A stretch of 64,000 bases of DNA from an uncultured Paracoccaceae bacterium. GTDB lineage: Bacteria > Pseudomonadota > Alphaproteobacteria > Rhodobacterales > Rhodobacteraceae. This document shows positions 1 through 7,766 of the stretch, piece by piece (the first letter of the stretch is position 1; every line of letters begins with the position of its first letter). The notes below the pieces were generated by a model. It was not told where the DNA came from and made no database searches. It saw only the letters and a program-made list of their open reading frames with translations. The translations under genes were made by a program, and so were the position numbers. Where the stretch lies: positions 1 to 64,000 of the forward strand of contig CANMIX010000011.1 in the NCBI GenBank assembly GCA_947497985.1. The letters run 5' to 3'.

Positions 1-108
1 ATCTTACGCAAAATCGCAGAAAACGACTTCGGATCCCTGGGCGACACATCAACCCTCGCCGACCCGTCCGTCGTCGACGACCTCATCAAAAATCGCAAAG
101 ACATGTAA
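1..108 (+). CDS. C-terminal end of an unidentified protein (partial)
   Basis: An open frame runs from the first base to a TAA stop and encodes 35 residues ending KNRKDM. It is followed 15 bases later by a strong terminator hairpin, so this is the last gene of a plus-strand unit that begins outside the window. The tail is polar and charged and has no motif that identifies a family. The real start and function lie upstream and cannot be judged here. Confidence 0.6.
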   Translation: MLRKIAENDFGSLGDTSTLADPSVVDDLIKNRKDM

Positions 109-122
109 AGTCCAAGACCAAA

Positions 123-160
123 AAACGCGGCCCCCAATTCGGGAGCCGCGTTTCATTTTC
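123..160 (+). terminator. Rho-independent terminator
   Basis: Nine-base inverted repeat AAACGCGGC / GCCGCGTTT (123-131 and 145-153), with an inner CCC/GGG, followed by a T-rich stretch. It lies just after the stop of the partial gene at the window start. It could also stop transcripts arriving from the minus-strand ABC operon. Confidence 0.75.
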
Positions 161-176
161 AATTGTCCCCAACTGA

Positions 177-1163
177 TTATTTCAACGCCGCATCTGTGAT
201 GGCATGTGTCCATGCGCCTTCTGGCGCTTTTGTAATAACCGGATCAGAGCCGCCGCTCAGAAGCGTTGCAACCGTGCGTTCGTAATCACCAACGTCCAAG
301 GCACCATTGCTGCCTGCGGTGAGTTTTGCAATCTCACCCATCATGCGCTTTTGGTGTTCTTCGGTCTGCGCGCCGGATGCATCATTGTCCAATACAATCT
401 CAGCCGCCTCGTCGGGATGCGCCTCAGCGTATTTCCAGCCTTTCATGGATGCGCGTACAAAACGCTCCATCTTGGCGACGAATTCTGGATCATCCAGCTT
501 TTCTTCCAACACATATAGCCCGTCTTCCAACGTGGCGACGCCTTGGTCTTCGTATTTGAAGGTCACCAGTTCGTCCGCGCCAACGCCTGCATCGATCACC
601 TGCCAGTACTCATTGTAGGTCATGGTTGAAATGCAGTCCGCCTGACGCTGCAACAGCGGATCAACGTTAAAGCCCTGTTTCAGGACTTCGACGCCAGTTG
701 CGGACTTACCCTCGGTGGAAATGCCCAATTGGCTCATCCAGCTCATAAACGGGAATTCATTGCCAAAGAACCAAACGCCCAACGTACGGTCCGCAAGATC
801 TGTGGGAGAGGCAATCCCGGTGTCTTTCCAACAGGTCAACATCATGCCTGAGGATTTGAAAGGCTGCGCAATATTGACCAGCGGCAGGCCTTTTTCGCGG
901 GCGGCCAGCGCGGCCGGCATCCATTCAACAGCGACATCAGCACCGCCCCCGGCAATCACTTGGGTCGGCGCGATATCGGGACCACCGGACAGGACGGTGA
1001 CGTCCAGATCTTCTTCCTCGTAGAACCCTTTGTCGAGCGCGACGTAATAGCCTGCAAACTGAGCCTGTGTGACCCATTTGAGCTGCAATGTAACCTCATC
1101 CGAGGCCTGGACAGACCCGGCTGCCAAAGCGGCCAACGTGGTGGCTGCAAGAAGATTTTTCAT
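177..1163 (-). CDS. ABC transporter substrate-binding protein, NMT1/THI5-like (pyrimidine locus)
   Basis: Periplasmic binding protein of 328 residues. The start at 1163 is chosen because it follows an AGGGAG ribosome site and gives a clean signal peptide (MKNLLAATTLAALAAG, cut near VQAS-DE). The mature N-terminus VTLQLKWVTQAQFAGYYVA is typical of the NMT1/THI5-like family that binds pyrimidine-type ligands. It is the last gene of the minus-strand operon that starts with the amidohydrolase and dihydropyrimidinase, with two permeases and an ATPase in between. The ligand is therefore probably uracil, thymine, a dihydropyrimidine, a ureido compound or a pyrimidine moiety of thiamine. The context favours a pyrimidine or hydantoin but does not prove it. 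An upstream in-frame ATG at 1214 would bury the signal peptide and is rejected. Confidence 0.85.
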   Translation of the reverse strand: MKNLLAATTLAALAAGSVQASDEVTLQLKWVTQAQFAGYYVALDKGFYEEEDLDVTVLSGGPDIAPTQVIAGGGADVAVEWMPAALAAREKGLPLVNIAQPFKSSGMMLTCWKDTGIASPTDLADRTLGVWFFGNEFPFMSWMSQLGISTEGKSATGVEVLKQGFNVDPLLQRQADCISTMTYNEYWQVIDAGVGADELVTFKYEDQGVATLEDGLYVLEEKLDDPEFVAKMERFVRASMKGWKYAEAHPDEAAEIVLDNDASGAQTEEHQKRMMGEIAKLTAGSNGALDVGDYERTVATLLSGGSDPVITKAPEGAWTHAITDAALK

Positions 1164-1302
1164 GGATCTAGCTCCCTGTTGTGGTGATCCGATTTTGATA
1201 AAAAGCGCAGACAATCCAAAAGCTATTCTGTTGTTATCGTGCTTTGTGTTCGATCTGCGCCAAAAGAATGAGCGCCGCTTTTTGCGACCCTCACATTCAC
1301 AT

Positions 1303-2154
1303 CTAACTCCGCCCCCTTTGTGAGGGATGCCAGAAGGTCAGCGCCCGCTCCAACGCCGCCATCAGCCCATAAAACAGCGATCCTGCAAGAGCGGCCACGA
1401 CAATCTCCGCCCAGACCATATCCAACGCAAGCTGACCAACGCTTGTGGAAATCCGAAAGCCCATCCCCACAGTCGGAGAGCCAAAGAACTCAGCCACAAT
1501 CGCGCCAATCAGGGCCAGCGTGGTGGAGATTTTCAACCCGTTAAAGATAAACGGCAGTGCCGCGGGTAGGCGCAGTTTGAAGAAGCTCTGCCAATAGCTG
1601 GCAGCATAGGTTTGCATCAGGTCGCGTTGCATCGCATCAGTTTCGCGCAGGCCAGCAACCGTGTTGACCAACATGGGGAAGAAGACCATCACAACAACAA
1701 CCGCTGCTTTGGAATGCCAATCAAACCCAAACCACATCACCAGAATTGGCGCGGTACCAACGATGGGCAAAGCGGCGACAAAATTGCCGACAGGTAACAG
1801 TCCGCGCCGCAAGAAATCACTTCGGTCAATCAAGACAGCAACCAAAATCGCGGCCAAACATCCGATGATGTAGCCGCCAAGCGCGCCTTTCAGGATCGTC
1901 TGTGTGAAATCCGCCCATAGGATCGACAGGCTGCTTGCAAAGCGCACCGCAATTTGGCTGGGGGGCGGCAGGATCACCAATGAGACCGACAACCCATGCA
2001 CCAACAGCTCCCACATGATCAGGATCGTAAGGCCAAAAATCACCGGAATACCCAGCTGCACCAATTGTCTATCGGCGTGTGGACCGTTGGCCAATTTGGC
2101 GTTCCCCCACCAGCCAATGCCCCACACGACGAGGGCCAATACGACGTAAATCAT
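1303..2154 (-). CDS. ABC transporter permease (pyrimidine locus, second)
   Basis: Inner-membrane permease of 283 residues with about six hydrophobic segments and the binding-protein-dependent transport (BPD/SsuC-like) fold. The coupling-loop region after residue 165 contains GLRETDAMQRDLMQTYAAS. It pairs with the permease directly upstream in the operon to form a heterodimeric channel for the substrate-binding protein encoded downstream. The 139-base gap to the binding-protein gene shows no clear terminator. ThiX/SsuC-type permeases accompany NMT1-like binding proteins in many bacteria. The substrate is inferred from the neighbouring pyrimidine catabolism genes. Confidence 0.85.
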   Translation of the reverse strand: MIYVVLALVVWGIGWWGNAKLANGPHADRQLVQLGIPVIFGLTILIMWELLVHGLSVSLVILPPPSQIAVRFASSLSILWADFTQTILKGALGGYIIGCLAAILVAVLIDRSDFLRRGLLPVGNFVAALPIVGTAPILVMWFGFDWHSKAAVVVVMVFFPMLVNTVAGLRETDAMQRDLMQTYAASYWQSFFKLRLPAALPFIFNGLKISTTLALIGAIVAEFFGSPTVGMGFRISTSVGQLALDMVWAEIVVAALAGSLFYGLMAALERALTFWHPSQRGRS

Positions 2155-2206
2155 TGTGGCCTCAGCACTTGTTTGACTCTGGGTCGATGCTGCGCGGCTT
2201 GAGGGG

Positions 2207-3124
2207 TCATGATTTTACCCCCATTCGGGCAAGGATCAGCCGTTCAACCAGCCCCAATATTGCAACCAAACTGGCAGCAAGGATCGCGGCGGCAAAAAGG
2301 GCCGACCAAATCTGAACCGTTTGCCCGTAGTAGCTGCCTGCCAGAAGACGCGCGCCAAACCCAGCGACTGCGCCGGTTGGTAGCTCCCCAACAATTGCCC
2401 CGACCAGCGAGGCTGCAATACCAATTTTCAACGAGGCAAACAGATAGGGCATCGAAGATGGCAAACGTAACTTCCAAAATCCCTGTGCCGTATTGGCCCC
2501 GTACGTTTTCAAAAGGTCGAGCTGCATATGATCCGGGCTGCGCAGCCCTTTGACCATACCAACCACCACCGGGAAAAAGCTGAGGTAGGCGGCAATAATC
2601 GCCTTGGGCAACAGCCCCTGAACGCCAACAGAATAAAGCACCACAATGATCATCGGCGCCAGCGCAATGATAGGAATGGTCTGGCTGACAATCGCCCAGG
2701 GCATCACCGACATATCCATCACCTTGGAATGAACAATGCCCACGGCCAACAAAACACCCAAGCCGGTGCCGATGGCAAAGCCAAGCAGGGTCGAGGACAA
2801 GGTGATTTTGCCATGGTAGATCAGGCTGCGTTTCGAGGTGATCTTTTTCTCAACCGTTGTCTCCCACAACTCCATCGCCACCTGATGTGGTGCTGGCAAG
2901 CGTGGACGGTCCACCGACCAAGACCGGGCAATAACAAATGTATTTCCCGCCACCAGCCCCAAAGCACCGGCGTCGCGACGATCACGAGCCGCGGCAGGCG
3001 TAACGTGCTCCCCCGCCCGTTCTGCAGCATCCAGAACACCTTTGATGTTCATCGGAACACATGCGGCGTACCAGAACGCAACAATCACGGCCAACACTGC
3101 CAGAACGGACATCACTGTTTTCAT
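2207..3124 (-). CDS. ABC transporter permease (pyrimidine locus, first)
   Basis: Membrane protein of 305 residues. It has one N-terminal hydrophobic segment, a roughly 70-residue periplasmic stretch, then a five-segment BPD transport core with the coupling motif GLRSPDHMQLDLLKTYGANT. Its start codon overlaps the stop of the ATPase gene by four bases (ATGA), which indicates translational coupling. It is homologous in layout to the following permease but longer at the N-terminus. The two together would form the membrane part of the pyrimidine-type importer. Confidence 0.85.
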   Translation of the reverse strand: MKTVMSVLAVLAVIVAFWYAACVPMNIKGVLDAAERAGEHVTPAAARDRRDAGALGLVAGNTFVIARSWSVDRPRLPAPHQVAMELWETTVEKKITSKRSLIYHGKITLSSTLLGFAIGTGLGVLLAVGIVHSKVMDMSVMPWAIVSQTIPIIALAPMIIVVLYSVGVQGLLPKAIIAAYLSFFPVVVGMVKGLRSPDHMQLDLLKTYGANTAQGFWKLRLPSSMPYLFASLKIGIAASLVGAIVGELPTGAVAGFGARLLAGSYYGQTVQIWSALFAAAILAASLVAILGLVERLILARMGVKS

Positions 3125-3954
3125 GAGGTATGCCCCGCACGAAGTCCCTCACGGACCCGATGCGCAATTTCGATAAACGCGGCACTGTCGCGAATGTCCA
3201 GGGGCCGCTCCTTGGGCAGCGGGCTTTCGATAATATCCGTGATCCGTCCGGGACGAGGGCTCATCACCACGATCTTGGTCGACAGATACACCGCCTCGGG
3301 AATGGAATGCGTCACAAAGCCGATGGTCTTGTTTGTGCGCGCCCAAAGCTGCAAAAGCTGTTCGTTCAAATGGTCGCGCACAATTTCGTCCAGCGCACCA
3401 AAGGGTTCATCCATCAACAGAATATCGGCATCAAAGGCCAAAGCCCGCGCAATGGATGCACGCTGCTGCATCCCACCAGAAAGCTGCCAGGGAAACTTTT
3501 TGCCGAACTGTTCCAGTTCCACCAGTTTCAAAACCTCGGCGACGCGTTTGTCCTGTTCAGCCCTGCTGTAGCCCATTATTTCGAGCGGAAGTTTGATGTT
3601 TTTGGCAATCGTGCGCCACGGGTACAGCCCCGCGTGTTGAAACACGTAGCCATAAGCGCGCGCCTGACGGGCCTCGTCCGGGGTCATGCCGTTGACTGTC
3701 AGACTGCCCCCTGTTGGCTGTTCCAAGGCCGCAATGCAGCGCAAAAATGTTGTTTTCCCACAGCCAGAAGGCCCAATAAATGAGACAAAGTCCCCTTTGT
3801 TGATGGTCAGGTTGACATCTTTCAACGCATGGACCGCGTTTTCGCCTGATCCAAAAATCAGGTTCAGATCTTGCGCCTTGACCACGGGTTCGGCTGCGGT
3901 GGGGCTAACCTCCGCAAAGCCGTCAATTTCAGTTTGGCTCAACACGTCCCTCAT
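3121..3954 (-). CDS. ABC transporter ATP-binding protein (pyrimidine locus)
   Basis: Nucleotide-binding subunit of 277 residues in the nitrate/taurine/ThiZ class. Walker A GPSGCGKTT is near residues 61-69, the signature LSGGMQQR near 158-165, and Walker B ILLMDEP near 179-185. An N-terminal extension of about 25 residues precedes the ABC core. The start overlaps the dihydropyrimidinase stop by four bases and its own stop overlaps the next permease start by four, so these three genes are translationally coupled. It energises the importer formed by the two permeases and the NMT1-type binding protein. Confidence 0.9.
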   Translation of the reverse strand: MRDVLSQTEIDGFAEVSPTAAEPVVKAQDLNLIFGSGENAVHALKDVNLTINKGDFVSFIGPSGCGKTTFLRCIAALEQPTGGSLTVNGMTPDEARQARAYGYVFQHAGLYPWRTIAKNIKLPLEIMGYSRAEQDKRVAEVLKLVELEQFGKKFPWQLSGGMQQRASIARALAFDADILLMDEPFGALDEIVRDHLNEQLLQLWARTNKTIGFVTHSIPEAVYLSTKIVVMSPRPGRITDIIESPLPKERPLDIRDSAAFIEIAHRVREGLRAGHTS

Positions 3955-5405
3955 ACTCCGGTCGCCGGTATCCCACTGCGTTCAACCGGGCGCGGCGCGG
4001 TCAGCTCTTTCCAAGTCGACAAGGCCTTGTTCACAGTCGTGTTTGGGGCTCGTTCCACAAATTCGCCGTGGCCTTCTTGCGTCTTGATCTCACCGTCCAT
4101 CACTGCGACCTTCCCGCGTGACAAGGTATAACGTGGCAGACCTTTGACCGCGTGACCTTCAAAGACATTATAGTCGATCGCGGACTGCTGCGAGGCGGCG
4201 CTGATCGTTTTGGTCTTCTCGGGATCCCAAACCACCAGATCAGCATCTGCTCCGACCAGAACTGCGCCTTTCTTGGGATAGCAGTTCAGGATTTTTGCGA
4301 TATTGGTTGAGGTTACGGCGACAAATTCATTTGGCGTCAGGCGTCCGGTTTCAACCCCATGGGTCCAGAGCATCGGCATGCGATCTTCCAACCCGCCAGT
4401 GCCGTTGGGGATCTTGGTAAAGTCGCCAATTCCAAACCGTTTCTGTTCGGTCGAAAAGGCGCAGTGATCGGTCGCAACCACAGACAGGGAACCGGACTGT
4501 AAACCGGCCCACAGGCTGTCCTGATGTTGTTTGTTCCGGAAAGGCGGCGACATTACGCGCCGCGCCGCATGGTCCCAATCTGCATTCATATATTCGCTAT
4601 CATCCAAGGTCAGATGCTGGATCAACGGCTCGCCCCAGACCCGTTTGCCTTGCATCCGCGCCCGGCGAATAGCCTCGTGCGCCTCTTCGCAGGAGGTATG
4701 CACCACATAAAGCGGGACGCCGGCCATGTCGGCGATCATGATTGCGCGGTTGGTCGCTTCCCCCTCGACCTGTGGAGGCCGGGAATAGGCATGGGCTTCA
4801 GGACCGGTATTGCCCTCAGCCAGCAATTTGGCCGAAAGCTCCGCCACCACATCGCCATTCTCTGCATGAACCATGGCTATGCCGCCCAGCTCGGACAGAC
4901 GCTGGAACGAGGCATACATCTCGTCATCATTGACCATCAACGCGCCCTTATAGGCCATGAAGTGTTTGAACGTATTGATCCCGCGCGTCTCAACCACGGT
5001 TTTCATGTCCTCAAAGACCTGCTCCCCCCACCAGGTCACCGCCATGTGGAAAGAATAGTCGCAGTTCGCCCGCGTTGATTTATTGTCCCAACGCTTCAGC
5101 GCATCCAGCAGACTTTCGCCGGGGTTCGGCAGCGCAAAATCCACCACCATCGTGGTTCCACCTGCCAAGGCGGCCCGCGTTCCACTTTCGAAATCATCCG
5201 AGGAATAAGTGCCCATAAACGGCATCTCAAGATGGGTATGCGGGTCAATGCCACCGGGCATTACGTAACAGTCCGTGGCGTCCAGAACCTCGTCGCCTTT
5301 GAGGTCCGCGCCAATCTCAATGATCACGCCGCCTTCGACCAGGACGTCTGCCTTATAGGACAGATCCGCCGTCACCACGGTGCCGTTCTTGATAACAGTT
5401 GTCAT
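3951..5405 (-). CDS. hydA: Dihydropyrimidinase (D-hydantoinase)
   Basis: Cytoplasmic cyclic amidohydrolase of 484 residues, the usual family length. It opens 5,6-dihydrouracil or dihydrothymine to the N-carbamoyl beta-amino acid, the second step of the reductive pyrimidine pathway. Visible metal-site elements are the HxH pair in GGIDPHTHLEMP (H56, H58), the carboxylated lysine in FMAYKG (K153), MVHAEN (H180), YVVHTSCEE, and the aspartate in VATDHCAFS. The start follows a GGGAG site. It lies between the amidohydrolase gene (140-base gap) and the ABC importer genes (four-base overlap), so uptake and ring opening are co-expressed. Confidence 0.93.
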   Translation of the reverse strand: MTTVIKNGTVVTADLSYKADVLVEGGVIIEIGADLKGDEVLDATDCYVMPGGIDPHTHLEMPFMGTYSSDDFESGTRAALAGGTTMVVDFALPNPGESLLDALKRWDNKSTRANCDYSFHMAVTWWGEQVFEDMKTVVETRGINTFKHFMAYKGALMVNDDEMYASFQRLSELGGIAMVHAENGDVVAELSAKLLAEGNTGPEAHAYSRPPQVEGEATNRAIMIADMAGVPLYVVHTSCEEAHEAIRRARMQGKRVWGEPLIQHLTLDDSEYMNADWDHAARRVMSPPFRNKQHQDSLWAGLQSGSLSVVATDHCAFSTEQKRFGIGDFTKIPNGTGGLEDRMPMLWTHGVETGRLTPNEFVAVTSTNIAKILNCYPKKGAVLVGADADLVVWDPEKTKTISAASQQSAIDYNVFEGHAVKGLPRYTLSRGKVAVMDGEIKTQEGHGEFVERAPNTTVNKALSTWKELTAPRPVERSGIPATGV

Positions 5406-5489
5406 CTCTATCTCCCTGTGCGCATTGCCAATCCCGGGCTCTGCTTCTTTGGTGTGCGAGGGTCTTGCGCCTCAGTCTTCACCTTGGTT

Positions 5490-5541
5490 TTTCATCTTTT
5501 CAAAAATACTTTCGTGGTCCGGGGGCTGCCCCCTGGCACAA
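5490..5541. repeat. Candidate short intergenic repeat with GC hairpin
   Basis: In the gap between the amidohydrolase and hydA genes, an A/T-rich stretch (TTTTCAAAAATACTTT) is followed by GGGGG-CTG-CCCCC (5521-5533). The arrangement recalls short repeats that recur between genes in Rhodobacterales genomes. Only one copy is seen in this window, so repeat status is inference. Confidence 0.35.
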
Positions 5542-5545
5542 CACT

Positions 5546-6796
5546 TCAGCCGACGATCTCGGCCGTTTCGGCCACCGCATGCAGCAGCACATTTGCGGCA
5601 GCCGCCGCCCAATCCTTGGTGATTTCTTCCGCTTCATTGTGCGACAGACCATCCACACAAGGGCACATCACCATCGCAGTGGGGGCTACTTGATTGATCC
5701 AGCAGGCATCATGGCCGGCGCCCGAAACCAGATCCATATGGCTCAGCCCCAGGCGTTCTGCCGCGTCACGCACCGCTGTCACGCAGCCTTCATCGAATGT
5801 GACAGGATCAAAATGCCCCGAGGATTCGATTGTCAGCCCAAGACCCAGCTCATCCGCAATCGCCTTGGCCTTCACCTCATATTGTTCCCGCATCGACGTC
5901 AATTTGGCCAGATCAGGCGAGCGGAAATCCACGGTAAAGACGACTTTGCCCGGAATAACGTTACGAGAGTTGGGGAAAACATCGCAGTGACCAACGGCAC
6001 CCACCGCATGAGGTTGGTGCGCCATGGCGATCTGATGCGCGGCTTCAGTCATCCGCGCCATACCAAGGCCCGCGTTCACGCGCATGTTCATTGGGGTCGA
6101 TCCCGTGTGCGCGTCCTTGCCGGTCACTGTGCATTCCAACCACCACAAGCCCTGCCCGTGCGTCACGACGCCAATGTCTTTGCCTTCGGCCTCCAGAATC
6201 GGGCCCTGTTCGATGTGTAACTCAAAGAATGCATGCATCTTACGCGCGCCGACCTCTTCATCGCCTTTCCAGCCGATCCGTTTCAGCTCATCGCCGAAAC
6301 TCTTACCATCCGCATCTTTGCGGTCATAAGCCCAGTCCTGAGTGTGCATCCCAATAAACACGCCAGAGGCCAGCATGGCCGGGGCAAACCGCGTGCCCTC
6401 TTCGTTGGTCCAATTGGTGACCACGATCGGGTGTTTGGTTTTGACGTTCAGATCATTCAGGGATCGGATCAGTTCCAATCCCCCTAAAACACCCAAAACC
6501 CCGTCATATTTCCCGCCCGTTGGCTGGGTATCCAGGTGGGAACCCACATAGACCGGCAAAGCATCGGGGTCAGTTCCCGGGCGCGTTGCGAACATATTGC
6601 CCATCGTATCCAAACCCATGGTGCAGCCAGCCGCTTTGCACCAGGTTTGAAACAGCGCGCGCCCTTCGGCGTCTTCATCTGTGAGGGTCTGGCGGTTGTT
6701 GCCGCCCGCAACACCGGGGCCGATTTTGGCCATCTCCATCAGGGTATCCCACAGGCGGTCGCCGTTGATTTTGAAATTCTCTCCGGGTGCGGTCAT
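5546..6796 (-). CDS. M20-family Zn-dependent amidohydrolase (beta-ureidopropionase / N-carbamoyl amino acid hydrolase type)
   Basis: Binuclear zinc amidohydrolase of about 416 residues in the allantoate amidohydrolase / N-carbamoyl-amino-acid hydrolase family. Metal and substrate motifs include YVGSHLDTQPTGGKYDG, TNWTNEEGTRFAPAM and FFELHIEQGP. In this context it most likely hydrolyses N-carbamoyl-beta-alanine (or the beta-aminoisobutyrate analogue) to the beta-amino acid, CO2 and ammonia, the third step after PreTA and dihydropyrimidinase. The start at 6796 is chosen for the AGGAAG site just upstream; a longer in-frame start at 6826 lacks one. It is the first gene of the minus-strand operon and faces the RutR-type operator. 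Confidence 0.88.
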   Translation of the reverse strand: MTAPGENFKINGDRLWDTLMEMAKIGPGVAGGNNRQTLTDEDAEGRALFQTWCKAAGCTMGLDTMGNMFATRPGTDPDALPVYVGSHLDTQPTGGKYDGVLGVLGGLELIRSLNDLNVKTKHPIVVTNWTNEEGTRFAPAMLASGVFIGMHTQDWAYDRKDADGKSFGDELKRIGWKGDEEVGARKMHAFFELHIEQGPILEAEGKDIGVVTHGQGLWWLECTVTGKDAHTGSTPMNMRVNAGLGMARMTEAAHQIAMAHQPHAVGAVGHCDVFPNSRNVIPGKVVFTVDFRSPDLAKLTSMREQYEVKAKAIADELGLGLTIESSGHFDPVTFDEGCVTAVRDAAERLGLSHMDLVSGAGHDACWINQVAPTAMVMCPCVDGLSHNEAEEITKDWAAAAANVLLHAVAETAEIVG

Positions 6797-6929
6797 TTTT
6801 TGCTTCCTTCCAGTCGCGCACCCCAAATTGTCTGGGCTTTATGCGGTGACACTTCGGTGGCCTTTGTTATAGAGATGCCCGGATTCCATGCGACGGGCAC
6901 AATTGGTGGTGCGGCAAAACAAACAGTTA

Positions 6930-6947
6930 TTTGACCAAGTGGTCAAA
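6930..6947. promoter_or_regulatory. Perfect RutR-type operator
   Basis: TTTGACCAAGTGGTCAAA is a perfect 8+2+8 palindrome. Its core matches the consensus TTGACCAnnTGGTCAA described for E. coli RutR. It lies 133 bases upstream of the amidohydrolase start and about 127 bases upstream of the rutR-like gene, so one site could control both divergent promoters. Uracil binding to RutR is known to release DNA in E. coli; the same logic here is inference. Confidence 0.85.
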
Positions 6948-7074
6948 CTGACGCTATCACGGAGTAAGCGCCAGTCAAGATAATGCCTGAAATTTGCCCA
7001 AACGAACATCAGCGCAGCGCCGCGACTGACGTAAAATAAGGCGCTGGATCACGGCGCAAAACAACAGGAGCAGT

Positions 7075-7698
7075 TTGCCCCCAATGGCCAAAAGCCCGAA
7101 TACGACTCGTATCCAACAACGAAACCGCGCCACAATTCTGGAGGCCGCGCTGGACGTGTTTTCGCAGAACGGGTTTCGTGGCTCGACCGTGGATCAAATT
7201 GCCAAGGCAGCAGGGCTGAGCAAACCAAATCTTCTGTATTACTACCCGACCAAGGACGCGATTTTCAAAGCCGTGATGTCGGATCTTCTGGATACTTGGC
7301 TGGACCCGTTGCGTGCGATGGACCACGACGGAGAGCCGTTGGTGGAAATTCAGGCCTATGTCGCCCGCAAGCTTGAGATGAGCCGCGATTTTCCGCGTGA
7401 AAGTCGACTGTTTGCCAATGAGATTGTCCAAGGCGCGCCCCGCCTGTTGGAGACCTTGTCGACCGAGCTGAAAGAGCTTGTAGACGAAAAGACGGTCGTG
7501 ATTGAACGTTGGATGGACGAAGGAAAGCTGAACCGCATTCATTCCAGACATCTGCTGTTCTCCATTTGGGCACTGACACAACATTACGCTGATTTTGACA
7601 TTCAGGTTCGAACGCTGATGGGCGACGAAGACCCGTTCGATGCGGCGCCTGCGTTCCTTGAAACACTGTACGAACGCCTTTTGACACCACTGAATTAA
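7075..7698 (+). CDS. rutR: TetR-family regulator, RutR-like (pyrimidine-responsive)
   Basis: DNA-binding regulator of about 207 residues. The N-terminal TetR helix-turn-helix includes TVDQIAKAAGLSKPNLLYYY (about 33-52). The C-terminal domain contains KLEMSRDFPRESRLFANEI and IWALTQHYADFDIQVRTL, closely resembling the ligand domain of E. coli RutR. It lies between the two arms of the pyrimidine catabolism locus and beside a perfect RutR-type operator. Two starts are possible. TTG at 7075 is only four bases after GGAG, and ATG at 7084 is thirteen bases after it; the short form loses three residues. The gene converges with preA. Confidence 0.88.
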   Translation: MPPMAKSPNTTRIQQRNRATILEAALDVFSQNGFRGSTVDQIAKAAGLSKPNLLYYYPTKDAIFKAVMSDLLDTWLDPLRAMDHDGEPLVEIQAYVARKLEMSRDFPRESRLFANEIVQGAPRLLETLSTELKELVDEKTVVIERWMDEGKLNRIHSRHLLFSIWALTQHYADFDIQVRTLMGDEDPFDAAPAFLETLYERLLTPLN

Positions 7699-7714
7699 CG
7701 CGAAACACACATAC

Positions 7715-7758
7715 ATTTCGCTCACGAAGCGAAACATGGGACGCGCGATCCGCGCCCC
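7715..7758. terminator. Hairpin pair between convergent rutR-like gene and preA
   Basis: Two adjacent stems lie in the 68-base gap: TTTCGCT/AGCGAAA (7716-7722, 7728-7734) and CGCG/CGCG flanked by GGG/CCC (7738-7758). Neither has a long T run. They probably act as weak bidirectional terminators or 3'-end stabilisers for both transcripts. Confidence 0.45.
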
Positions 7759-7766
7759 AAATTCGT

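Noticed and set aside
2528-3571. 347-codon plus-strand open frame opposite the ABC permease and ATPase genes
   Set aside because: It is antisense to clearly recognised coding genes and its protein has no domain; long antisense frames are common in GC-rich coding DNA.
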